This document shows, piece after piece, positions 1-8,691 of a stretch of 64,000 bases of DNA. Position numbers and translations under genes: made by a program. Source of the DNA: CAIXLI01 sp964587125 (GTDB lineage Bacteria; Pseudomonadota; Alphaproteobacteria; UBA9219); NCBI GenBank assembly GCA_964587125.1, contig CAZPKC010000009.1:1-64000 (forward strand). The letters are read 5' to 3'. The notes under the pieces were generated by a model that saw only the letters and a program-made list of their open reading frames with translations, had not been told where the DNA came from and searched no databases. The stretch's first letter is position 1; each line of letters opens with the position of its first letter.

Positions 1-138
1 CTTGCGACAAAATACCTTTTCGGACTAAACTTCGCGCTTAACCGGACAGTAGTGGCCGTTATAAGGTTTGGAATGTAAGAACAATCCGGAACTTATGATA
101 AATAAATCGTAACCATGTTAAAGTTTGGGAAACCATAG

Positions 139-1206
139 ATGTCACTTGCCGAAACCCTTTCCCGCGTCCTCGAACGCCACGACGAATTGCGCGACGCTTT
201 GTCGAAGCCCGGCATTGCGCCCGATGCGTTCGCCAAATTGTCGAAGGAATATTCCGACCTCACGCCCGTTTCCGAGGCAATCGCCGAATTGAACCGCGCC
301 AAAAAAGAATTGGCCGATGCCGAAACCATGCTTTCCGATTCCGATATGCAGGCCGAAGCCAAACGCGAGATCGAAATTTTGCGCCCGCAAATCCCCGCGC
401 TTGAATTGCGCGTGCAGAAAATGCTTCTGCCCAAAGACGCTGCCGACGAGCGAAACGCCATTCTTGAAATCCGCGCGGGCGCTGGCGGCGACGAAGCCGG
501 ATTGTTCGCCGCGTTATTGTTCGAAATGTACCGCAAATACGCCGCGCACAGGGGGTGGAAGTTCGAGGTCATGGAACTGTCCCAAAACGACATCGGCGGC
601 CTGAAAGAAGGCATCGCGGAAATCAGCGGGCGCGGCGTTTTCGCAAGAATGAAATTCGAATCTGGCGTGCACCGCGTCCAGCGCGTGCCGCAGACGGAAG
701 CCTCGGGACGCGTGCATACGTCCACCGCGACCGTCGCCGTTCTGCCGGAAATGGAAGATGTCGATATCGACATCGACGAAAAGGATTTGAAGATTGACGT
801 GTATCGGTCGAGCGGCGCGGGCGGCCAGAAAGTCAACAAGACCGAAAGCGCGGTGCGCATTACCCATCTGCCCACAGGCGTCACTGTGGCGATGCAGGAT
901 GAACGTTCACAGCATAAGAATAAAGCCAAAGCGATGAAAATTTTGCGTGCGCGCATCTATGAGCAGCGGGAAACGGCGATTAAAGCCGCCCATGCGGCGG
1001 AACGCAAAGGCCAAGTCGGCACGGGCGACAGATCGGAGCGCATCCGCACGTATAATTTTCCCCAAGGTCGCGTCTCCGATCATCGCATCGAGATGACTTT
1101 GTACAAAATCGACGATGTCATCAACGGCGAAGGGTTGGACGAATTCATCGACGCCCTGATCACGCGCGACGAAGCCGAAAAGCTCGCGGAGCTTGGCAAC
1201 CAATGA
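139..1206 (+). CDS. prfA: Peptide chain release factor 1
   Basis: Class I release factor that reads UAA and UAG in the ribosomal A site and triggers hydrolysis of peptidyl-tRNA. The 355-residue product has normal length. The catalytic GGQ is at residues 228-230 inside the conserved SSGAGGQKVNKTESAVR stretch. A PQT tripeptide near residue 185 fits the PxT stop-codon recognition motif of RF1 rather than the SPF of RF2. The N-terminal third is the charged helical domain 1. Its stop overlaps the prmC start in an ATGA, so the two are translationally coupled; PrmC methylates the Gln of this GGQ. The ATG at 139 starts the standard MSLAETLSRVLERHDEL sequence. Confidence 0.97.
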   Translation: MSLAETLSRVLERHDELRDALSKPGIAPDAFAKLSKEYSDLTPVSEAIAELNRAKKELADAETMLSDSDMQAEAKREIEILRPQIPALELRVQKMLLPKDAADERNAILEIRAGAGGDEAGLFAALLFEMYRKYAAHRGWKFEVMELSQNDIGGLKEGIAEISGRGVFARMKFESGVHRVQRVPQTEASGRVHTSTATVAVLPEMEDVDIDIDEKDLKIDVYRSSGAGGQKVNKTESAVRITHLPTGVTVAMQDERSQHKNKAKAMKILRARIYEQRETAIKAAHAAERKGQVGTGDRSERIRTYNFPQGRVSDHRIEMTLYKIDDVINGEGLDEFIDALITRDEAEKLAELGNQ

Positions 1207-2039
1207 CGCTGGCCGAATTTCTCGCAGCCTCGACGGATAAACTCAAACAAGCGGACGTCGACAATCCCCAGCTCGACGCGCGGGTGCTTATGAGCTATGC
1301 GTTGAAGTGCGACGGCGCGCAGATATTAAGCCAGTCTCTGCGCGTTCTCATTCCCGAAGAAATAAATGTTATCAGTTGGTTTATCGAACGTCGCGCGGCG
1401 GGAGAACCCGTCGCCCGCATCATGGGCAAACGCGAATTCTGGGGATTGGATTTCGGATTGAACGAAGCGACTTTGGATCCGCGTCCGGATAGCGAGACTT
1501 TGGTCGAAGCGGTTTTAGAGCTTTGCCAGAAAAGAAAACGCATCCTCGACCTCGGCACGGGAACGGGATGTTTGCTCCTGGCGTTGTTGCATGAGATGCC
1601 GAATGCCGTGGGCGTCGGCATCGATATTGCGCCCCGCGCGGTCGAACAGGCCGCGAAAAACGCTGTTGCGCTGGGACTTGGCGGTCGCGCTGAATTTCGC
1701 GCAGGCGATTGGCTGACGGGCATCACGGAGAAATTCGACATCATTATCAGCAATCCCCCCTATATCTCCACGTCCGAAATCCCAACCCTCATGCGCGAAG
1801 TGCGCGAGTTCGACCCCCTCTGCGCGCTCGATGGCGGCGAGGACGGTCTTGCTTGTTACCGTTTGCTGATTCTGCAACTGGCGGATTATTTAAATCCCGA
1901 GGGCCTTGTCGCTTTTGAAGTCGGCTACGGACAAGCGCAGCACGTCACGGATTTATTCCGGCAAAACGGGTTCACGAGCATCGCGACGCACAAAGATTTG
2001 GGCGGGATTGAGAGATGCGTTGTTTGCTATAAGCCATAA
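1203..2039 (+). CDS. prmC: Release factor glutamine N5-methyltransferase
   Basis: SAM-dependent methyltransferase that modifies the glutamine of the GGQ motif in RF1 and RF2. The 278-residue protein has an N-terminal helical domain, the SAM-binding motif LDLGTGTGCLLLAL near residue 117, and the substrate-binding NPPY motif at residues 184-187, which is diagnostic for this glutamine methyltransferase group. The start overlaps the prfA stop by four bases (ATGA at 1203-1206), the usual arrangement. Nothing looks damaged. Confidence 0.96.
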   Translation: MTLAEFLAASTDKLKQADVDNPQLDARVLMSYALKCDGAQILSQSLRVLIPEEINVISWFIERRAAGEPVARIMGKREFWGLDFGLNEATLDPRPDSETLVEAVLELCQKRKRILDLGTGTGCLLLALLHEMPNAVGVGIDIAPRAVEQAAKNAVALGLGGRAEFRAGDWLTGITEKFDIIISNPPYISTSEIPTLMREVREFDPLCALDGGEDGLACYRLLILQLADYLNPEGLVAFEVGYGQAQHVTDLFRQNGFTSIATHKDLGGIERCVVCYKP

Positions 2040-2063
2040 CATTTCACAAAATTGGATAGTTTT

Positions 2064-2128
2064 CCGATCTCGAAGGTTGAGGCGAAAATCGAAATTAGCG
2101 CGATTTGCAGCCCAACAAGCGAGATCGG
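2064..2128. terminator. Nested inverted repeat between convergent genes
   Basis: A perfect 9-base inverted repeat (CCGATCTCG at 2064-2072 and CGAGATCGG at 2120-2128) encloses a second 6-base one (AAATCG at 2086-2091, CGATTT at 2101-2106). It fills the gap between the convergent prmC and ETF-QO genes, where a bidirectional transcription stop would be expected. There is no U tract, so it is not a classic intrinsic terminator and the role is inferred from position. Confidence 0.35.
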
Positions 2129-2132
2129 CCCC

Positions 2133-3779
2133 TCACATGTCCTGATAATTAGGTCCCCCGCCGCCCTCAGGCACGCACCAATCGATATTCTGCGAAGGAT
2201 CCTTGATGTCGCAGGCTTTGCAATGCACGCAATTGCTCGCGTTGATTTGCAAACGCGGATTTTTGCCGTCGGCATCGCAGACGATTTCGAACACGTTTGC
2301 AGGGCAATAGCGCGATTCTGGAGAATCGTAGAGAGCGATGTTGACGTCATTCTCGGTCTTCCAATCGCGCAACCTTAGATGCGCCGGTTGATTTTCCTCG
2401 TGATGCACATTCGAAAGATACACGGAGGACAAACGGTCGAAGCTGATGACGTTGTCGGGCTTCGGATAGCCGATTTTCGTGCATTGTTTGGCCGGTTTCA
2501 GCGTCTTGTGATCGGCGTGATTGTGGAACGTCCAACATGTATGGCCGCGCAAAATCATGCTATCTATCGCGCTGTAAATCAGGCCGCCCCAAAGCCCGAA
2601 ATGAAACGACGGGCGGATGTTGCGCGCGGCGCGCAGTTCGGGCCATAGCCAGGATTTTTCCAATCGCATTTGGTATTCGACAGCTTCGGTTTTACCAGTT
2701 GCTAATGCTTCTGCCAATGCTTCCGCAGCGATCATGCCCGATTTCATCGCCGTGTGCGTTCCCTTGATCTTGGGCATGTTCATAAAACCAGCGGTGTCTC
2801 CCACCAGCAAGCCGCCCGGAAACGTCAGGCGCGGAATGGATTGGAATCCGCCTTCGCAAATCGCCCGCGCTCCGTAGGAAATGCGTTTTCCACCTTCAAG
2901 AATCTTATGGATTTTCGGGTGCTGCTTGAAACGTTGGAATTCTTCGAACGGCGACAGATACGTATTTTCATAATCAAGTCCCGTGATATAGCCGAGCGCA
3001 AGGAGATTGTTTTCGAAGAAATAGACGAACGATCCGCCATAGGTATGCGCATCGACGGGATACCCAACCGTATGCATCACGCGCCCTGCGCGATGCCGCG
3101 CGGGATCGAGTTCCCAGATTTCCTTGATGCCGATGCCGTAGGCTTGCGGATCGCAATTTTTGTCCAGCCCGAACTTTTCCATCACTCTTTTGGTCAAAGA
3201 GCCGCGGCAACCTTCGGCTAAAACCGTTTGCTTGGCGCGAAGTTCGACGCCGCGCGCGAAGCGTTCGGTCGGTTTTCCGTCTCTACCGATGCCGACGTCG
3301 CCCGTGGCGATACCTGCAACCGCGCCTTTTTCATCATACAAAACTTCGGCTCCGGCAAAGCCGGGATATATTTCGACGCCAAGAGATTCAGCCTGAGCCG
3401 CCAACCATTTGCCGAAACGCCCGAGGCTGATGATGTAATTGCCGCGATTGTTCATCAAAGGCGGCGTAGGCAGGCGCACGAGTAATTTTTTGGTCAGGAA
3501 GCAAATCCAGTCTTCTTTAATGGGAACGGCCAAAGGTGCTTCGAGAGCTTTCCAGTTTGGGAACAGTTCGTTGAGCGCGCGTGGTTCGATGGCAGCGCCC
3601 GACAGTAAATGTGCGCCGACCTCGGAGCCTTTTTCTATCACGCAAACCGAGATTTCGCGCTTTTGCGCCTGCGCCAATTGTTTAAGTCTGATTGCGCACG
3701 ACAGTCCTGCTGGCCCCGCCCCGACGATAAGCACATCATAGGACATCGCTTCGCGCGGCGTTTGGTCAGGAATTGTCAT
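2133..3779 (-). CDS. Electron transfer flavoprotein-ubiquinone oxidoreductase
   Basis: Inner-membrane FAD and 4Fe-4S enzyme that passes electrons from electron transfer flavoprotein (fatty acid and amino acid oxidation) to ubiquinone. The protein opens with a Rossmann FAD motif (DVLIVGAGPAGL). The C-terminal part carries the ferredoxin-like cluster motif with cysteines in CPANVFE, then CVHCKACDIKDPSQNIDW, and the typical GGGGPNYQDM end. Three in-frame ATGs compete at 3812, 3779 and 3746. I use 3779, which gives 548 residues and a family-like leader; the 3812 start would overlap def by 47 bases, and 3746 would leave a 19-base gap. The gene lies directly downstream of def, probably co-transcribed. 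Confidence 0.95.
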   Translation of the reverse strand: MTIPDQTPREAMSYDVLIVGAGPAGLSCAIRLKQLAQAQKREISVCVIEKGSEVGAHLLSGAAIEPRALNELFPNWKALEAPLAVPIKEDWICFLTKKLLVRLPTPPLMNNRGNYIISLGRFGKWLAAQAESLGVEIYPGFAGAEVLYDEKGAVAGIATGDVGIGRDGKPTERFARGVELRAKQTVLAEGCRGSLTKRVMEKFGLDKNCDPQAYGIGIKEIWELDPARHRAGRVMHTVGYPVDAHTYGGSFVYFFENNLLALGYITGLDYENTYLSPFEEFQRFKQHPKIHKILEGGKRISYGARAICEGGFQSIPRLTFPGGLLVGDTAGFMNMPKIKGTHTAMKSGMIAAEALAEALATGKTEAVEYQMRLEKSWLWPELRAARNIRPSFHFGLWGGLIYSAIDSMILRGHTCWTFHNHADHKTLKPAKQCTKIGYPKPDNVISFDRLSSVYLSNVHHEENQPAHLRLRDWKTENDVNIALYDSPESRYCPANVFEIVCDADGKNPRLQINASNCVHCKACDIKDPSQNIDWCVPEGGGGPNYQDM

Positions 3780-4305
3780 GAAGGTCGCTGGGATTGTCGT
3801 CGAGGAGAACATCCGATTTATTCCGCATCTCTATCGCGCGTTGCGGAAATAAGATGCCTTCCAAATGATCGCATTCATGTTGCCAGATACGGGCGTGAAA
3901 CCCCGAGGCTTCGAGCGCAACCGGATGGCCCTCGATATCAAATCCTTTGATGCCGATTGTCTTGTAACGCGGCACAAGACCCTGCTTTTCGGGTACGCTC
4001 AGACACCCTTCCCACCCATTCTCCGTCGTTTTGTCGAGGATCGCGAGGATGGGATTGACGATTATGGTCAAAGGAACCGGGGCTTCGCCGGGATAACGCT
4101 CGTTACTCTCGAAACCGCCAACGATAACCACGCGAAGATTTTCGCCGATCTGCGGGGCTGCTATGCCGACGCCGTTCGTGGCGCGCATGGTATCCAGCAT
4201 ATCCCCCGTCAAGGCTCTAAGCTTGGGCGTCGCAAATTCCGTCACCGCTTCCGACGGCGCGGCAAGTTTCGGATCGCCTATTTGGACGACAGGAACGACA
4301 GCCAT
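3766..4305 (-). CDS. def: Peptide deformylase
   Basis: Metalloenzyme that removes the formyl group from the initiator methionine of new proteins. All three family motifs are present: GVGIAAPQ at residues 45-52, EGCLS, and HECDH, whose Cys and two His bind the metal. The start at 4305 is chosen because a strong ribosome binding site (GGGGAG, seven bases upstream) precedes that ATG and it gives the usual 179-residue MAVVPVVQIGDPKL start. A longer reading from 4350 adds 15 atypical residues. Its end overlaps the likely start of the ETF-QO gene by 14 bases. Confidence 0.96.
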   Translation of the reverse strand: MAVVPVVQIGDPKLAAPSEAVTEFATPKLRALTGDMLDTMRATNGVGIAAPQIGENLRVVIVGGFESNERYPGEAPVPLTIIVNPILAILDKTTENGWEGCLSVPEKQGLVPRYKTIGIKGFDIEGHPVALEASGFHARIWQHECDHLEGILFPQRAIEMRNKSDVLLDDNPSDLHDNS

Positions 4306-4415
4306 ACTGGTTTCTCCCCTCGGCGTATATATAGCGCGCTTAGGAGGCAAAGTTTAGCTTTATAAGAGAAAAAGCAACGGAAAAGTTGCCGAAGAGCCAG
4401 CCCTATAAATAAGAT

Positions 4416-4561
4416 AGAGCCTGTTCAGAATCCCGCTGCGGCTAAGGATTTTCAGCGTTTTCGGGAACCGCAACGTAAGCGTATGTTTAAATACGTGCGT
4501 AGCGGAAGCGCAGAAAACGCTGAAAAGCCGACGCCGCAGTTAGGGATTATGAATAGGCTCT
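4416..4561. repeat. 146-bp imperfect palindrome, MITE-like
   Basis: The left arm (AGAGCCTGTTCAGAATCCC from 4416) matches the reverse complement of the right arm (AGAGCCTATTCATAATCCC, read from 4561 backwards). The match continues with gaps through GCTGCGGC, TTTTCAGCGTTTTC and on to a central TTTAAA near 4486-4491. The whole element is therefore one long imperfect hairpin with no coding potential. Its right end reaches the last base of the stop codon of the minus-strand gene at 4561-5004. Terminal repeats and size suit a non-autonomous IS derivative. I see no clear target duplication and noticed no second copy in the window. Confidence 0.55.
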
Positions 4562-5004
4562 CACTGGCCGGTCGGGCCTGTCGGCCCCATATTCATCCCC
4601 ATGCTCGGGCGAACCTTTTGTTCCCGCTGGTTTTTAAAACTCCGTTTATCGCGAACCAGCTTCAGATCCTTGGACATTTTTTCGCCAAATTCGATAATCC
4701 AGTTGATAAGGGCGAAGGATTTCGCGTTGGTCTTGGTTTGCTTCCACGCCACCGACAAATTGGCCGACGCGCGCATCGGCCAGTCGTTGAAAAATTCGGC
4801 GACGGCTTGAACCACGGCGGTCACGTCCAGATGCCGCCAATCGGCCATAACGGCTTTAAGCCTGAGCGGCGTAATTTTGATTCCGCCGGCGCCAGCGCCG
4901 GCTTTGCCGCGGCCCCAACTGTCGGCATCGCCTTCTCCGGAATCGCCGCCTTTTTTCTTCTTGCGGCGGGCTTCGTCTTCGTTTTCGTCAACGGGATCGG
5001 TCAT
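4561..5004 (-). CDS. Hypothetical protein, charged N-terminus
   Basis: A 147-residue protein of unknown function. The first 40 residues are disordered-looking: acidic, then a lysine/arginine run (RRKKKKGG), then glycine-rich GRGKAGAGAGG. Residues about 42-125 look like a compact helical domain (TPLRLKAVMADWRHLDVTAV, then FGEKMSKDLKLV). The C-terminus is basic and ends in GPTGPTGQ, with the stop codon touching the palindrome at 4416-4561, so the original C-terminus could have been altered by that element. No signal peptide or membrane segment. It precedes no obvious partner; the gene at 5029-5319 is directly upstream on the same strand. Confidence 0.65.
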   Translation of the reverse strand: MTDPVDENEDEARRKKKKGGDSGEGDADSWGRGKAGAGAGGIKITPLRLKAVMADWRHLDVTAVVQAVAEFFNDWPMRASANLSVAWKQTKTNAKSFALINWIIEFGEKMSKDLKLVRDKRSFKNQREQKVRPSMGMNMGPTGPTGQ

Positions 5005-5028
5005 GTATGTTTTTCCTTTTCAATACTT

Positions 5029-5319
5029 TCATTCATTAATGATTTTTCCGTTTCTCAGGAAAAGAAAGCTGGTGTCGTATCCTTCGACCGGCTTTTTATT
5101 TTCCATGCGGATGATAAGTATCTTGTTTATCTTCATCAGGAAGTTATGCATCTCGTCGGTCGCTTCCCATTCGATGGGATAGGTGTCGCCGGTGTCGTAA
5201 ATGATCTCCAGCCGCCTTTTATCGACATGATAACCGACCCAAAGAGGCGTCGCCTCAAAAGGTTCATCATGGACAAGGCACATCTTTCCACGAGCGTTAA
5301 CGACAAGGCCAATATTCAC
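5029..5319 (-). CDS. Hypothetical protein, about 96 aa
   Basis: Unrecognised small protein rich in aromatic and hydrophobic residues (PLWVGYHVDKRRLEIIYDTG, YPIEWEATDEMHNFLMKINK), looking like a compact beta-rich domain. The longest reading begins with TTG at 5337, but GTG at 5319 has a GGGAG upstream and is the more likely start; an internal ATG near 5283 is also possible. It ends 24 bases before the gene at 4561-5004 and probably shares its transcript. No signal peptide, transmembrane segment or known motif is visible. Confidence 0.55.
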   Translation of the reverse strand: MNIGLVVNARGKMCLVHDEPFEATPLWVGYHVDKRRLEIIYDTGDTYPIEWEATDEMHNFLMKINKILIIRMENKKPVEGYDTSFLFLRNGKIINE

Positions 5320-5405
5320 GGAACAACAAGCTCCCAACCAAAAAAAGGGGCGAAAACACGGGCATTCTCCCCCCAGATAGTTAATGTCTGGTGAATAAAG
5401 CCTTA

Positions 5406-5993
5406 TCAGGCTTTGCGGCGAGCCTTAAAGGCCGCCGTTAACGTTCCGTCATCCAGATAATCCAATTCGCCCCCGACAGGAAGCCCGTTGGCAAGTTTCG
5501 ATACCAGAGCACCCGCCGAAACGAGGCCTTCCGCGACATAATGCGCCGTCGCCTGCCCTTCGACCGTCGCGTTAAGAGCAAGAATTACCTCTTTGGTTTC
5601 ATTGGTTTTTACGCGTTCAATTAATTTTTCGATATGAAGATCGGCGGGACGGATGCCGTCAAGCGCCGACAGCGTTCCTCCCAATACGTGGTAGAGTCCG
5701 CGATAGGCGTTGCTGCGCTCGAGAGCCCATAAATCCGCCACGTCCTCGACCACGCAGATGAGCGTCCGGTCGCGTCCCATATCGACGCAAATTTCGCAAG
5801 GATCGCTTCCGCCCAAATTTCCGCAAACGCCGCAAATTTTAACGTCCTGCGCCGCGCGGGTCATCGCCTCAATCAGAGGCAGCATGACAGCCTCCCGCTT
5901 TTTCAAAAGATGCAAAACCATCCGCCGCGCCGACCGAGGTCCGAGGCCCGGCAGCTTGGAAAGATGTTTCATAAGTTGGTCGAGAGGGGACAT
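5406..5993 (-). CDS. recR: Recombination mediator protein RecR
   Basis: DNA-binding ring-forming protein that works with RecF and RecO to load RecA at gaps. The 195-residue product has the N-terminal helix-hairpin-helix (LPGLGPRSARRMVLHLL), a four-cysteine zinc finger (CGVCGNLGGSDPCEIC) and a Toprim domain (LICVVEDVADLWALE). Its ATG shares one base with the ybaB stop (TGATG at 5991-5995), so translation is coupled. It is the last gene of the dnaX-ybaB-recR group. A weak hairpin (AAGCC/GGCTT) surrounds the stop codon. Confidence 0.97.
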   Translation of the reverse strand: MSPLDQLMKHLSKLPGLGPRSARRMVLHLLKKREAVMLPLIEAMTRAAQDVKICGVCGNLGGSDPCEICVDMGRDRTLICVVEDVADLWALERSNAYRGLYHVLGGTLSALDGIRPADLHIEKLIERVKTNETKEVILALNATVEGQATAHYVAEGLVSAGALVSKLANGLPVGGELDYLDDGTLTAAFKARRKA

Positions 5994-6313
5994 CAGATCG
6001 GTAACTTCATACCCGGCGGCAACTGCAATCCGCCCATCATTTTTTGCGTTTCCTCGGCGATTTGCTTTTCGGCCTTGGTTTTGGCGTCGTTGACCGCCGC
6101 GACAATCAAGTCTTCGAGCATTTCTTTTTCCGACGCGTCGATCAGTTTGGGATCGATCGCGATTTTGCGCATCTCGGCTTTGCCGTTCATCGTAACGACA
6201 ATCATGCCGCCGCCCGATTGCCCCGTAACCTCGACATCGCCCAGGCGGTTTTGCATGTCGGCCATTTTGGCCTGCATATCCTGCACCTGTTTCATCATTT
6301 GACCGATATTCAT
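5993..6313 (-). CDS. ybaB: YbaB/EbfC family nucleoid-associated protein
   Basis: Small dimeric DNA-binding protein of the YbaB/EbfC family, found almost universally between dnaX and recR. The 106-residue sequence has the usual features: an N-terminal helix starting MNIGQMMKQVQDMQAKM, the core DVEVTGQSGGGMIVVTMNGKAEM, and a helical segment with LEDLIVAAVNDAKTKAE. It lies three bases downstream of dnaX and overlaps the recR start by one base. Confidence 0.95.
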   Translation of the reverse strand: MNIGQMMKQVQDMQAKMADMQNRLGDVEVTGQSGGGMIVVTMNGKAEMRKIAIDPKLIDASEKEMLEDLIVAAVNDAKTKAEKQIAEETQKMMGGLQLPPGMKLPI

Positions 6314-6316
6314 CGC

Positions 6317-8053
6317 TTAATCCTCACTATCGTTAAAAGGCAAATCTTCGGAAATTCCATCTTCGGCCAACGGCGTCTCTTGCGCAATCCCCCTTTGCCG
6401 CAAGGCGACGACTTTTGCTTTCGGAAAAGCGCCGAAAACGGCCTGCATCAACGGATGCTCGCGCGCGCGTTCCTGGCGTTTAGTCTCGGCTGCGCGGTCT
6501 TGTTCGACCAACGTGGGATCGCCGGTTTCGGACGAGAGAGAAACCACCCAGCGTTGCCCCGTCCATTCAGTCAGAAATTTTCCGACGCGCCCCGCAAAAT
6601 TCGGCGGCGCATCCGCGTTTACGCGCAATTCCAGCAAGCCCGGCGCGCAGCGCACCAGATGCGCCTGCCCATAAAGAAGCGCATGCAGCCCCGCTTCGCG
6701 CTTTTCGGCGAACAACGCGACAATTTCGCGATACGTTATCGGTTCGGGAAAAGTTTCGACTTGCGGCGCGGGAGATGCGACGGCAACGTTGCCGCCGCCG
6801 CCCAAAGCCAGCTTGGTTTTGCCTCCTCCGCCTGAAGGCGGAGAAACATTCCCCGTACTGCCCTCTGCCCAGCCCACATCTTTCAACTGCTTCACGAGAT
6901 CGGCGGGGGAAGGAAGATCGGACGCATAAGCCAGACGGATTAAAACCATTTCGGCGGCTTCGGCCGGATGCGCGGCGCTTTGGACTTCATTGATGCCTTT
7001 CAGCAAAATCTGCCACGCGCGCGCCAACGCCGGAATTTTCACGTCCCCAACTTCGGTCAATAACGCACGGTCGTATTCGGGAAGGCTTGGATCGGCGGCG
7101 AAATCGGGGATGACCTGCCCGCGCGTCAACAGATGAACCAACTCGCACATATCCTGCAAAATCTGCACGGGATCGGAGCCGGAGAGCTGCATTGACGCGA
7201 AAGTTTCCAAAGCCCCTTTCATCTCGCCGCGCAGAATCTGGCGGCACAAGGCGATGCTTTGGCCCCTGTCGGCGAGGCCGAGCATGTCTTTCACGTCCGC
7301 CGCCGTAATGACGCCGTTGCCGCGCGCAATCGCCTGATCGAGCAGGCTCAAACCGTCGCGTACCGAACCATCCGCCGCAAGCGCGATCATCTTGATCGCT
7401 TCGCTTTCGGCTTTTGTCTTCTCCAATTCAGCGATTTTGGCAAAATGCGCGGCCAAGGTTTCGCTATCGACGCGGCGCAAATCGAAACGCTGGCAGCGCG
7501 AAATGACCGTGACCGGAACTTTGCGGATTTCGGTCGTGGCGAAGATGAATTTCGTATGCGGCGGCGGTTCTTCGAGCGTTTTGAGAAGCGCATTGAACGC
7601 GTTCTTCGACAACATATGGACTTCGTCGAGGATGTAGATTTTAGTACGCGCCGAAACGGGGCCGTAGCGCACGCCATCGATGATGTCGCGGATATCTTCG
7701 ACGCCGGTGCGCGAGGCCGCGTCCATTTCCAGAACATCGACGTTGCGGTCTTCCAAAATCGTGCGGCAGGAATCGCATTCCCCGCACGGATGAACGACGG
7801 GGCCGCCCTTGCCGTCCTTGCCGGTACAATTGAGCGCGCGCGCGATGATACGCGCCGTCGTCGTCTTGCCGATGCCCCTTACGCCCGTCAGCATCCACGC
7901 GTGCGGCAAACGGCCCGTTTCGATGGCGTTTGTCAAAGTCCGCACCATCGCTTCCTGACCGATCAGCTCATCGAACGTGGCGGGTCGGTATTTGCGCGCC
8001 AGCACGCGATAGGCAGGCGTTGCCATTTCCTCTTCGGGATGAAGTTTAGACAT
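6317..8053 (-). CDS. dnaX: DNA polymerase III subunits gamma/tau
   Basis: AAA+ clamp-loader subunit that opens the beta clamp and holds the polymerase III core. Walker A is GVRGIGKTT at residues 57-65. A zinc-binding cysteine group includes HPCGECDSC. Walker B reads ILDEVHMLS, and sensor 1 lies around FIFATTEIRKVPVTVISRCQRF. After about residue 400 a glycine/serine-rich linker leads to the tau-type C-terminal domain. At 578 residues the protein is full length for this class. The start overlaps proX by eight bases. Confidence 0.97.
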   Translation of the reverse strand: MSKLHPEEEMATPAYRVLARKYRPATFDELIGQEAMVRTLTNAIETGRLPHAWMLTGVRGIGKTTTARIIARALNCTGKDGKGGPVVHPCGECDSCRTILEDRNVDVLEMDAASRTGVEDIRDIIDGVRYGPVSARTKIYILDEVHMLSKNAFNALLKTLEEPPPHTKFIFATTEIRKVPVTVISRCQRFDLRRVDSETLAAHFAKIAELEKTKAESEAIKMIALAADGSVRDGLSLLDQAIARGNGVITAADVKDMLGLADRGQSIALCRQILRGEMKGALETFASMQLSGSDPVQILQDMCELVHLLTRGQVIPDFAADPSLPEYDRALLTEVGDVKIPALARAWQILLKGINEVQSAAHPAEAAEMVLIRLAYASDLPSPADLVKQLKDVGWAEGSTGNVSPPSGGGGKTKLALGGGGNVAVASPAPQVETFPEPITYREIVALFAEKREAGLHALLYGQAHLVRCAPGLLELRVNADAPPNFAGRVGKFLTEWTGQRWVVSLSSETGDPTLVEQDRAAETKRQERAREHPLMQAVFGAFPKAKVVALRQRGIAQETPLAEDGISEDLPFNDSED

Positions 8054-8561
8054 TATTTTTCGCCTGTTTCATGCCACACTCGATGATGATCGGCTCGTAA
8101 TCGAGAGCCTTGATGAATTTCAAAAAATCCGCAGAACGCAATGTTGTCGAAGCCGCATTATGCAGAGGATGATTCGTAATCTTTTCGCACGCTAACATCT
8201 CTTCGTCGAGGATGATTTTAACACGCTTATCGGCATCGTTCAAAAGGGCAAAGGGCGTTACTGAACCAGGGGTTAGCCCCAGAATCTCCGCCAGCATTTT
8301 CGGCTTGGCGAAAGAAAGCCTCCCAGCCCCGATGCGCTTTGCGATTTTCCCCAAATCGGCGCGTTTGTCCTCAAGGATAACAACCAGCCAAAATCCGCCC
8401 TTCCCGTCTGTCAGAAAAAGGCTTTTGCAATGCGTGCCTGGAATTTTGTCATGCCAGCCGCGCCCCTCTTCAACTGTAAAAATCGGCGGATGCTGCGTGG
8501 TTTGATGTTCAATGCCGAGACGATCCAGAAAAGAAAAAAGCTGTTCGGGCGTGCAAGGCAT
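8046..8561 (-). CDS. proX: Prolyl-tRNA deacylase (YbaK/EbsC editing family)
   Basis: Free-standing aminoacyl-tRNA editing protein of the ProXp-ala/YbaK fold that clears mischarged Ala-tRNA(Pro). The 171-residue product matches the family in length and layout: the opening LGIEHQTTQHPPIFTVEEG, the central GTHCKSLFLTD with the Lys used in editing, then LGKIAKRIGAGRLSFAKP and LTPGSVTPFALLND. It lies between the SRP RNA gene and dnaX and overlaps the dnaX start. The assignment to the ProX subgroup rests on overall pattern. Confidence 0.9.
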   Translation of the reverse strand: MPCTPEQLFSFLDRLGIEHQTTQHPPIFTVEEGRGWHDKIPGTHCKSLFLTDGKGGFWLVVILEDKRADLGKIAKRIGAGRLSFAKPKMLAEILGLTPGSVTPFALLNDADKRVKIILDEEMLACEKITNHPLHNAASTTLRSADFLKFIKALDYEPIIIECGMKQAKNNV

Positions 8562-8589
8562 TAAAGAATTGTCCTCTTATTAATCGCAA

Positions 8590-8685
8590 GTGGGAGATCG
8601 GCAGCGACTCGGATCGAAAATGTTACGGCTGCTGCCTTTCGGCCCTGACCGGGTTGGCATCGGATTCGCCCGCGCCGACCTCCCG
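8590..8685 (-). ncRNA. ffs: Signal recognition particle RNA, small (4.5S) type
   Basis: On the minus strand the sequence starts GGGAGGTCGG and ends CCGATCTCCC, forming the long closing stem. The conserved apical part is present: the asymmetric loop and GGAA-type tetraloop region read as GGTCAGGGCCGAAAGGC and AGCAGCCGTAAC. The length of about 95 nt is that of the small bacterial SRP RNA, which binds Ffh. The position just upstream of the dnaX cluster is common in alphaproteobacteria. Confidence 0.93.
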
Positions 8686-8691
8686 AGATGC

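Noticed and set aside
93..956. 287-codon open frame on the minus strand
   Set aside because: It lies antisense to prfA, shows no family-like sequence and is Ser/Arg-rich as shadow frames are.
4483..5394. 303-codon plus-strand ORF
   Set aside because: It runs through half of the palindrome and opposite to two minus-strand genes that have better start signals and protein-like composition.
7259..8086. 275-codon plus-strand ORF
   Set aside because: Antisense to dnaX; Arg/Ala/Phe-rich shadow of a GC-biased gene.
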